Assembly: GCA_003647755.1 (NCBI GenBank)
Contig: QMNL01000022.1
Location: 1 to 11,254, forward strand
Direction: 5' to 3'
Length of the DNA: 11,254 nt
From: Candidatus Coatesiibacteriota bacterium
Lineage (GTDB): Bacteria > B130-G9
The notes under the pieces are model-generated. The model was not told where the DNA came from. It saw only the letters and a list, made by a program, of their open reading frames with translations, and did no database searches. Of the stretch, positions 5,432-11,254 are shown one piece after another. Position 1 is the stretch's first letter. Every line of letters begins with the position of its first letter. The position numbers and the translations under genes were made by a program.

Positions 5432-7651
5432 ATGGCTTTCGCAAGTTCTGGGTATATACGGTTCGTGTTATTGGTTTGCTGTTTGGCCTTTGTGGGCGTT
5501 GGCGCCTACGCAACCTCCTCGGACGAGTTCGTAACTGAGGGCAAGGGCCAGTTTGACAGCTGCGATCTAAACGGAGTTACGCTGACCGACGCCGGCAAGA
5601 TAATCCTCTCCGTTCCGCTCGAAAAGACCGCCGATCTTGAGGCATCTCAGGTCTGGGCGGTTGCCGCGGATAGTTCCGGTGCGATATATGCGGGGACAGG
5701 AGATGAGGGCAGGCTTTACGTTCTACGGCCAGGCGCGAAGCCAGAGGTTCTTTTCGACTCGGGCGAGCAGCAGATTCACTCTGTGCTGGTTGACCGGAGG
5801 GGCAGGCTTTACGCTGGCACTGGGCCTTCTGGCATCGTGTTTCGGGTTGACCGCAAGACTGGCGCAGCGACGAAGCTCTTTGAGACGGGCGAGAAGTACG
5901 TTTGGTCGCTTGCCTCGGGCCCTAATGGCGAGATATATGCTGGGACCGGGCCAAACGGCAAGGTTTTCAAGATAACCGGCCCTGGAAAGGGTGAGGCGAT
6001 TCTCGAGCTGGGAGCTCCCAACATCACATCACTGACGTTCGATCTGCCGGGCAACAGGCTCTTGATAGGCACCTCGTCGGGAGTGGTCTATTCGTTTACA
6101 GGTTCGGGTAAGCCCACGGCTCGCCTCGAGGCACGGGGGATGGAGATCAGAACGATACTCATTGATGGCAAGGAGCTCTATGTGTTGGCGATGGGGAGCG
6201 GCGGAGGCGGGGGAGGTGCGCCGGTTGCCGAGCGGCCGGGCATGTCAGGGCCTCCGGATGTGAGCTCCGCTGGGGGCGCCCTTCGCGCGATGATGAGCGC
6301 GATGATGTCCAAGCACAAAGCCGTCCACAAGGCAAAGCCAAAGCGAAAGCGAAAGCCATCCGGGCCCTCTGCCGCCAAATCCGCGGTTTACAGGATATAT
6401 CCAGATGGGCACAGCGAGCGAATATTCCGAAGTCGCAGCGGCTCGCTTTTCTGCATGGATTGGTTCAAGGGCGATTTGCTCATCTTCGGCTACCGTGGGG
6501 ATTTAGGCGTGGTCGTGCGGCTGAATAAGGAGGGAGACGCGGACCTTCTGCGGTCGATCGAGGATACGAAGTTCGTCTCGGCCTGTTCGGTGCCGGGCGG
6601 AGGTTTCGCTCTTGGCACGTCGGAGACAGGGCATCTGTTTATGTTGTCGCCCTCCAAGATGGTGCTCAAGGGCAGTCTCGTCTCCAAAGTTCAGGATGCG
6701 ATGTCTAGGGCGAAATGGGGCAATGTGAGCTGGGATGCGATGACACCCAAGGGAGCGAAAGTTCAGCTCTTCACGAGGTCGGGAGATGTCTCGAAGGTTG
6801 ATGATTCCTGGGGCGACTGGCAGGGGCCGCTGAAGGATGCGGCTGGCAGCAAGTGTCTCAGCCCGGAGGCTCGGTATATTCAGTTCAAAGCGGTTCTTAG
6901 GAGGAGCAAGAGGGGCGATTCTCCATCTCTCGAGAGGGTTGCGATCTCATACATCCAGTCGAATCTGCCGCCCAAGATCAAGAGTATAACCATCCACGAG
7001 ACAGGAGAGGACCCCGAGGACGTAATCCGGTCGGCAAAGGCTTCGGGGGTCGAGGCGAAGTACGAGAAGGTCAAGCTGCTGGAGAGGTTCTCTGACATGC
7101 CGGAGACCAAGACGTTGCGGGCGATTACATGGCAGGCCAGTGACCCTAACGGGGACAGCCTTTTGTATTCGGTTTTTCTGAAGCCGAGGGGCGGCAGCTG
7201 GCAACCAGTTACTGGGCAGACCAGGCTTACGTTCAGCGTGGTTGACACGAGCGTCCTTGCGGACGGGAAGTATCTGGTCAAGGTCGAGGCGTCTGACGGG
7301 CCGAGCAACATTGCCTCGGAGCAGCTGTCCTCGGAGAAGGAGAGCGATGAGTTCACGATCGACAACAGCGCGCCGGAGGTTAAGTTCAGTCGGGTCAAGC
7401 GGCTCTCAGACGGGACGTTCTTGGTCTCGGGCAGGATCAGGGACAAGGTGAGCAACATTGCCTCAGCGAGGTATGCCGTTGACCTCGGCCGGTTTCAGGT
7501 TTTGAGAGCGAAGGACGGCGTGTTCGACAGCAGGGAAGAGAGGTTCGAGGTCCGCACACGTGTCCTCAAGGGTGCTGGGCACTTCATAGCGATTCGGGTT
7601 GAGGATGCGTATGGCAATGTGAAGGTTGCAAGAAAGAAGCTGATTAGGTAG
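5432..7651 (+). CDS. Secreted beta-propeller protein with C-terminal Ig-like domains
   Basis: A 739-aa exported protein. The signal peptide is hydrophobic at 9-26, with cleavage probably near AYA27. Residues about 73-225 contain repeated propeller blades of the pattern W/S-x-D-x2-G-x-I/L-Y-A-G-T-G-x2-G-x-V/L-Y/F (IYAGTGDEGRLYVL 85-98, LYAGTGPSGIVFRV 126-139, IYAGTGPNGKVFKI 168-181, LLIGTSSGVVYSF 210-222). A Gly-rich stretch (255-263) and a basic KPKRKRKP run (302-309) interrupt the propeller, which resumes at about 316-412. A beta-sandwich-like section (about 430-510, with FTRSGDVSKVDDSWGDWQGP) and two Ig/FnIII-like segments (about 512-648 and 649-739) follow. No catalytic residues are recognised, so a binding or scaffold role outside the cytoplasm is likely. 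GGGAG at 5420-5424 supports ATG 5432. The 44-bp gap places it in the peptidase operon. Confidence 0.75.
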   Translation: MAFASSGYIRFVLLVCCLAFVGVGAYATSSDEFVTEGKGQFDSCDLNGVTLTDAGKIILSVPLEKTADLEASQVWAVAADSSGAIYAGTGDEGRLYVLRPGAKPEVLFDSGEQQIHSVLVDRRGRLYAGTGPSGIVFRVDRKTGAATKLFETGEKYVWSLASGPNGEIYAGTGPNGKVFKITGPGKGEAILELGAPNITSLTFDLPGNRLLIGTSSGVVYSFTGSGKPTARLEARGMEIRTILIDGKELYVLAMGSGGGGGGAPVAERPGMSGPPDVSSAGGALRAMMSAMMSKHKAVHKAKPKRKRKPSGPSAAKSAVYRIYPDGHSERIFRSRSGSLFCMDWFKGDLLIFGYRGDLGVVVRLNKEGDADLLRSIEDTKFVSACSVPGGGFALGTSETGHLFMLSPSKMVLKGSLVSKVQDAMSRAKWGNVSWDAMTPKGAKVQLFTRSGDVSKVDDSWGDWQGPLKDAAGSKCLSPEARYIQFKAVLRRSKRGDSPSLERVAISYIQSNLPPKIKSITIHETGEDPEDVIRSAKASGVEAKYEKVKLLERFSDMPETKTLRAITWQASDPNGDSLLYSVFLKPRGGSWQPVTGQTRLTFSVVDTSVLADGKYLVKVEASDGPSNIASEQLSSEKESDEFTIDNSAPEVKFSRVKRLSDGTFLVSGRIRDKVSNIASARYAVDLGRFQVLRAKDGVFDSREERFEVRTRVLKGAGHFIAIRVEDAYGNVKVARKKLIR
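6334..6357 (+). repeat. Hexanucleotide tandem repeat, four copies of AAAGCS
   Basis: Four consecutive 6-bp units (AAAGCC, AAAGCG, AAAGCG, AAAGCC) sit in frame inside the propeller gene and encode the alternating Lys/Arg/Pro run. Unit number could change by slippage without a frameshift. Confidence 0.7.
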
Positions 7652-7789
7652 TATAAGTATAAAAGGCGGTCGGGGGTCTGCCAAAATGGAGCCGTAAGCG
7701 GATTTGGCTCCCTGCGTTGATCTGTGTGAACGCTGGTGCCAGCTGTGGGGCCTGCGGGGTGTTCGCGCAGCCGATGGGTGGTATGTGAG
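7652..7789 (+). promoter_or_regulatory. 138-bp gap with TATAA boxes and alternative hairpins
   Basis: Just after the propeller stop are two abutting A/T boxes, TATAAG (7652-7657) and TATAAA (7658-7663), that could act as -10 elements, but no good -35 lies at normal spacing. Downstream, GCCAAA (7680-7685) can pair with TTTGGC (7703-7708), while GGAGCC (7688-7693) can pair with GGCTCC (7706-7711). These share bases 7706-7708, so only one can form at a time. No T-run follows either. The gap probably separates two transcription units. Confidence 0.25.
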
Positions 7790-9097
7790 ATGTTGAGAGC
7801 AAGAAGAGGTGTCTTTTTTCTGGTCGTGCTTGCCCTGTCTTGGGCGCTGATCTCCTGCACGTCGTTTTACAGGCAGACGGGGAAGACGCCGCCGGCTTCG
7901 TCCATCCGAGGCTGCCATTTTGCGAGCTGCTCAACGATCTCGCCCCAGATTGCCAGCTTGGCCGAGGCTTATACTTTCTACTGTTATGGTGAGTTGTTTG
8001 GTCTTCAGGGCAAGTGCGATAAGTCCCTTCAGGAGTTTGAAAAGGCCAGTGCACGACTGCCGGAGAGCGGATACATCAATTTCGAGGAGGGTCGTCTTCT
8101 CCTGGAAAGCGACAGGCTTAAGGAGGCGATCGGCAAGCTTGATGCGGCCATTGCCAAGTCGCCGGGAATGGCCAGGGCGTATGTCCTGCGGGGCGATGCC
8201 AACAGAATGCTCTTCAACATTGATTCGGCCATTGAGGACTATCGCCGAGGGGCGGCGCTGGGTTTTGACGAGCCGACTCTCAGGTTCACGATTGCGGAGC
8301 TTTTGAAGCTCTCAAGGAGATATGACGAGGCGATTGTGGAGCTCAAGCGCCTGAAGGAGATAGAGCCGGGCTCGCTTCGTGCGGATTTCTCCCTGGGCGG
8401 GCTGTATATGACAATTGGGGAGCCTGCGAAGGCGGTCCCCTGTTTTGAAAGGGTGGTGGCTGCCCATCCTGACGACACAAACACGATCTCGCGGCTGTTG
8501 GAGGCATACCAGCAGTGCGGTCGGTTTGATGAGGCAATCGCGCTGGGCAGCAAGATGGTCGACCGGCTGCCGAACGACACTCAGCTTAGGCTCTGTCTGG
8601 CCAACTGCATGGAACGGGCAGGTAGAATCGATGAAGCGATCAAGCAGCTGAAGATTCTCATTAAGTTCGACCCCCATTACGCGGCAGCGCTGAACTACTT
8701 GGGCTACATTTACATTGACAGGGGCTTGAAGCTGGAGAGGGGCATCGCGCTGGTGAGGGCGGCACTCGCCATCGAGCCTAACAACTCAGCCTTTCTCGAC
8801 AGTCTTGGCTGGGGTCTCTACAAGCAGGGCAACATAAAAGGGGCGGTTCAGTTTCTCGAAAGGGCGGTGGCCGGACTGAAGGAGGCCAGCTCCGAGCCAG
8901 TTATATGCGGGCACCTTGCGCTTGCCTACCAGAAGAGTGGTAGGCTCAAGGACGCAAAGAAGTACTTCGCCATCGTTGCCTCTGCTAAGTCAAAGGACCC
9001 GGCCGTCCAAAAACTGCTCAGAGAGCTTTCATTGTCTGTGGAGTTACCCAAGAGGGAAGACCCGACGAGCAAGCCCGAAAATGCGTCTGTCCGATAG
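7790..9097 (+). CDS. TPR-repeat lipoprotein
   Basis: A 435-aa protein beginning MLRARRG, then a hydrophobic segment ending in the lipobox L20-I-S-C23, so it is expected to be lipid-anchored at C23. Most of the rest is tandem tetratricopeptide repeats, for example YLGYIYIDRGLKLERGIALV and SLGWGLYKQGNIKGAVQFL, each with the usual helix pair and a following P. Such repeats bind other proteins or peptides. I chose ATG 7790 over an in-frame upstream start at 7736 because the latter would put 18 polar residues before the signal peptide; GGGTGG (7776-7781) is a modest ribosome-binding site. The 3' end is overlapped by the next lipoprotein gene. Its exact role is not identifiable; assembly or scaffolding of envelope complexes is a reasonable inference. 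Confidence 0.8.
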   Translation: MLRARRGVFFLVVLALSWALISCTSFYRQTGKTPPASSIRGCHFASCSTISPQIASLAEAYTFYCYGELFGLQGKCDKSLQEFEKASARLPESGYINFEEGRLLLESDRLKEAIGKLDAAIAKSPGMARAYVLRGDANRMLFNIDSAIEDYRRGAALGFDEPTLRFTIAELLKLSRRYDEAIVELKRLKEIEPGSLRADFSLGGLYMTIGEPAKAVPCFERVVAAHPDDTNTISRLLEAYQQCGRFDEAIALGSKMVDRLPNDTQLRLCLANCMERAGRIDEAIKQLKILIKFDPHYAAALNYLGYIYIDRGLKLERGIALVRAALAIEPNNSAFLDSLGWGLYKQGNIKGAVQFLERAVAGLKEASSEPVICGHLALAYQKSGRLKDAKKYFAIVASAKSKDPAVQKLLRELSLSVELPKREDPTSKPENASVR

Positions 9098-9893
9098 GTC
9101 ACGCCCTCACCTGAAATCCCTTGCTTTCTTGCTTTTATGCTCGCTTTGCACGATGGCATGCAGCATTGTGGCTCCCCATGGGTACACTCGAATGCCCGCT
9201 GCCCAGGCAACGTCAATCGTTGGGGGCCTCATCTCTGACCACGAGAAGATTACGACACTGCGCTCTTTCGCTAGGTTGATGCTCAGCTCAAAAGGCCATG
9301 CATACCGGGCGTCAGTGGCGGTCCTTCTCGAACGTCCCGACCGCTTCAGGATAGAGTTTCTGGGCCCCTTCAGACACCCTCGCCATATCGTGGCGTTCGA
9401 CGGCGGGCTCTTCAGCGAGATCGGCAAGAACAACGCTATACGGCTCCAAGATGCGCACGCATCCGGCGCCACGCTCTCCTTTCTGGGATTGACGCCAGAG
9501 TGGGTGGTCGCTGCGGTTCTGGGCCTCCCACCAATCTCGCGAGATTCCGTCCTTGTGGAACAGGCCTTCCATGAAGGCAAGAACAAGGTCAGGATCGAGC
9601 TCAAGGACAAGACGGCGAACGTGACTTTTTGGGTGAAGCTGCGGGACGGGCAGGCGGACGTGGAGAGGTTCGCTTTCGTGTCAAGAGAGGGCCGGCAGCC
9701 TGTTATCGAGGGAATTTACTCCGGTTTCCGAGATGTGATTGGGCAGGACAAGACGCGATGCCGTCTTCCCCGCATCGTCATCCTCAGAGTGCCTGAACGT
9801 CACCAGTTGCTTCGCATGACCTTCTCTAGCCCCGATGTGAATGCCAGGCTCGATCCTGCCTCATTCAGGATCAGGTCTAGGATCGGGTCGTAA
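9081..9893 (+). CDS. LolB/DUF4292-like lipoprotein
   Basis: A 270-aa protein. A basic N-terminus, hydrophobic segment (12-26) and candidate lipobox T-M-A-C27 predict a lipoprotein; the -3 Thr is not ideal. From about 57 the pattern of a LolA/LolB-type half-barrel appears: a Thr/Leu-rich helix, LRSFARLMLSS, RASVAVLLERPDRFRIEFL (77-95), then HIVAFDGGLFSEI (102-114) and LTPEWVVAAVLGLPP (137-151). That order (first strands, 'RPDRFR' turn, display of a surface value, 'xEWxxxxLxG' helix) is what I know from LolB and DUF4292 proteins, which bind acyl chains in outer-membrane lipoprotein sorting. The start codon overlaps the end of the TPR gene by 17 bp with no strong ribosome-binding site, suggesting translational coupling. 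A generic lipoprotein of unknown function remains possible. Confidence 0.6.
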   Translation: MRLSDRSRPHLKSLAFLLLCSLCTMACSIVAPHGYTRMPAAQATSIVGGLISDHEKITTLRSFARLMLSSKGHAYRASVAVLLERPDRFRIEFLGPFRHPRHIVAFDGGLFSEIGKNNAIRLQDAHASGATLSFLGLTPEWVVAAVLGLPPISRDSVLVEQAFHEGKNKVRIELKDKTANVTFWVKLRDGQADVERFAFVSREGRQPVIEGIYSGFRDVIGQDKTRCRLPRIVILRVPERHQLLRMTFSSPDVNARLDPASFRIRSRIGS

Positions 9894-9951
9894 TCCCCTG
9901 TCTGTCAATGCCGAGCCCCAACTGGGATATCTGATCTCGCCGCGATCTTTC

Positions 9952-9960
9952 AAGGGAGGA
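9952..9960 (+). promoter_or_regulatory. Strong Shine-Dalgarno serving a leader ORF
   Basis: AAGGGAGGA lies 3 nt before ATG 9964, and it is the best ribosome-binding site near the PP-loop gene. It is too far (more than 50 nt) from ATG 10016 to serve that start directly, so it most likely loads ribosomes onto the 16-codon leader. Confidence 0.5.
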
Positions 9961-9963
9961 ACC

Positions 9964-10014
9964 ATGACTGTCCTTTACCGGATTGAGAATCCTTCTGCTG
10001 AGAGACAACTGTGA
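9964..10014 (+). CDS. 16-codon leader peptide upstream of the PP-loop gene
   Basis: ATG 9964 opens a short frame, MTVLYRIENPSAERQL, that stops at TGA 10012-10014. That stop is one base before ATG 10016 of the PP-loop gene and is in a different frame. A strong Shine-Dalgarno precedes it. The arrangement suggests a ribosome finishing the leader reinitiates at the next gene, which could make expression depend on translation of the leader. There is no obvious run of a regulatory amino acid, so simple attenuation is not indicated. It may also be a chance ORF. Confidence 0.35.
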   Translation: MTVLYRIENPSAERQL

Positions 10015-10015
10015 T

Positions 10016-10984
10016 ATGCGGGCTTTAGGCCTTCTTTCCGGCGGGCTGGACAGTATGCTGGCTGTCGAGGTAGTTCGGCGACTCGGCCTCGAGGTGCTGG
10101 CTGTCTCGTTTTCATCTCCCTTTTTTGGCACTGCCCGGGCCCAAGAGGCCGCAGCCCAGCTCGGCGTCTCGCTCATGACCATCGACGTTACGGAGAAATA
10201 TCTTGCGATGCTGCCCCGTCCGAAGTACGGCTATGGGAAGAACATGAACCCCTGCATCGACTGCAAGGCGCTCCTGCTCAGGCGGGCTGGGGACCTGATG
10301 CCTAAACTGGGTGCAGAGTTCATCTTCACCGGCGAGGTCCTTGGCCAAAGGCCAATGTCCCAGAACAGACAGTCGCTGCACATCGTGGCAAAACTCTCGG
10401 GCTACGAGGATTACATCTTACGGCCGCTTTCGGCAAAACTCCTTCCTCCAATACTCGTTCAGAGGGAGCAGAAGCTCGACACCGCGAGGCTCTATGACAT
10501 CTCTGGAAGGGACCGGCAGAGGCAGATGCAGCTTGCTCAGGAGTTTGGCATCACCAACTATCCCAGCCCGGCCGGGGGATGCAAGCTGACTGAGCCTGGC
10601 TACGCACGCCGCTTGAGGCGACTTTACGAGACCGACCCTGCCCCGCCAGTGCGACTCTTCAAGCTGTTGGAGCTTGGCAGGCACGTGCGCCTCGGCGACG
10701 CCACACTCATTGTCGGGAGAAACAAGGCCGAGAACGATGCGCTCGAGCGCTTGGCTGTCCCATCTGATGCCATTCTCAGGGTCTCAGGCTACGTCGGGCC
10801 GACTGGGCTTCTGACCGTTCCTTGCGCACCCGATGAGATGCGGCGGGCCGCCGCCATCATCGCCAGATACAGCGATGCGCCTCGTCATGATGAGGCCACG
10901 GTTCAGGTAGTTCAAGACGGGGCAAGCTATGAGCTAACCGTGGTCCCTATCGACCCGGAGACGGTCAGGGGCCTGTTGGTTTAG
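10016..10984 (+). CDS. PP-loop ATPase, predicted tRNA sulfur-transfer enzyme with NFACT-R-like C-terminus
   Basis: A 322-aa cytoplasmic enzyme of the MnmA/ThiI-type N-type ATP pyrophosphatase group, expected to adenylate an RNA base for sulfur insertion. The PP-loop is S8-GGLD-S13. The cysteine pair NPC80-ID-C83, the block TGEVLGQRP (105-113), ILRPLSAKLLPP (134-145) and DISGR (161-165), and a further Cys in PSPAGGC189KLT complete the conserved core. Residues about 212-265 (LFKLLELGRHVRLGD, then IVGRNKAENDALERLA) resemble the NFACT-R/DUF814 RNA-binding domain. An in-frame TTG at 9983 would add 11 residues, but family members usually begin just before the PP-loop, and TGAGAGA at 9999-10005 is a fair site for ATG 10016. 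The exact modified position is not known; s4U or s2U-type thiolation are both possible. The gene ends convergently with the next one. Confidence 0.72.
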   Translation: MRALGLLSGGLDSMLAVEVVRRLGLEVLAVSFSSPFFGTARAQEAAAQLGVSLMTIDVTEKYLAMLPRPKYGYGKNMNPCIDCKALLLRRAGDLMPKLGAEFIFTGEVLGQRPMSQNRQSLHIVAKLSGYEDYILRPLSAKLLPPILVQREQKLDTARLYDISGRDRQRQMQLAQEFGITNYPSPAGGCKLTEPGYARRLRRLYETDPAPPVRLFKLLELGRHVRLGDATLIVGRNKAENDALERLAVPSDAILRVSGYVGPTGLLTVPCAPDEMRRAAAIIARYSDAPRHDEATVQVVQDGASYELTVVPIDPETVRGLLV

Positions 10985-11070
10985 TCGGCGACAGCAGCAG
11001 GGGAGCCCTCGCCAAGAGGCGTCCCTCAAGCGCCCGTTGACCGCGTTGCCCCTCTCACGTGGCGGACATG

Positions 11071-11254
11071 TTAAGGATGCGCCTTCATCGGCTTATTCTG
11101 CTTGCCAAGCTGCGATTTGGCGATACGGGCCTCGTTGCTGGCGGGGAAACGTTTCGACACGTCTGTGAAGAACTTTGCGGCTTCTTCCTGCTTGCCAAGC
11201 CGTTGGTAGCACATCCCAAGCCTGAGAAGCGTCTCCGCCGTCCGGTCGCTCTTG
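11071..11254 (-). CDS. C-terminal fragment of a TPR protein, CpoB/YbgF-like (partial)
   Basis: Read on the reverse strand from the window edge, 60 residues end at TAA (11073-11071); the 5' end lies outside. The sequence includes TAETLLRLGMCYQRLGKQEE and FFTDVSKRFPASNEARIAKS, the pattern of the last TPR of CpoB (YbgF), the periplasmic partner of the Tol-Pal system, or of a BamD-like outer membrane assembly protein. The last ten residues are basic and look like a non-conserved tail. The assignment rests on one repeat only, so a generic TPR protein is also possible. It is convergent with the PP-loop gene across an 86-bp gap in which no strong terminator is seen. Confidence 0.55.
   Translation of the reverse strand, partial: KSDRTAETLLRLGMCYQRLGKQEEAAKFFTDVSKRFPASNEARIAKSQLGKQNKPMKAHP

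Noticed and set aside
9983..10015. TTG start adding 11 residues to the PP-loop protein
   Set aside because: No Shine-Dalgarno at suitable spacing, and family members usually begin just before the PP-loop, as ATG 10016 does.
10999..11026. Bidirectional terminator between the convergent genes
   Set aside because: CGCC/GGCG with AGGG/CCCT forms only an interrupted stem and lacks flanking T- or A-runs.

Overview
The window looks like chromosomal DNA of a Gram-negative bacterium of moderately high GC. The envelope genes support this: two probable lipoproteins (one LolB-like), a CpoB/YbgF-like tail and several signal peptides. Coding is dense and almost all on the + strand, with frequent AGG/CGG arginine codons. 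The phylum cannot be fixed from the sequence; the gene mix would suit a poorly cultured lineage rather than a model proteobacterium. There are no rRNA or tRNA genes, CRISPR arrays, transposases or phage genes.

Layout. Positions 1-359 hold no confident gene. They carry a compact double-hairpin, REP-like element (51-106), a possible promoter (238-265) and two perfect palindromes (315-324, 332-343) just before the first gene. A tight + strand run follows: two class B (cobalamin-binding) radical SAM enzymes (360-1907, 1958-3505), a secreted SpoIVB/S55-type serine peptidase whose Shine-Dalgarno lies inside the preceding gene (3507-5387), and a secreted beta-propeller protein with Ig-like C-terminal domains (5432-7651). 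The gaps of 50, 1 and 44 bp suggest one operon.

After a 138-bp gap comes a second unit: a TPR lipoprotein (7790-9097) overlapped by 17 bp by a LolB-like lipoprotein (9081-9893), then a PP-loop ATPase of the tRNA-thiolation type (10016-10984). The PP-loop gene is preceded by a 16-codon leader ORF that ends one base before its start. At the right edge a convergent gene (11071-11254, - strand, partial) encodes a TPR C-terminus of CpoB/YbgF type.

How the parts may work together (inference). The second unit looks like envelope maintenance plus an RNA-modification gene. The first unit is the less ordinary one: two B12-radical SAM enzymes, which in other systems carry out difficult methylations or rearrangements, sit directly upstream of an exported self-processing-type peptidase and an exported propeller. 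The most notable molecular detail is that the peptidase has its catalytic Ser half before its His half, the reverse of SpoIVB, as if circularly permuted.
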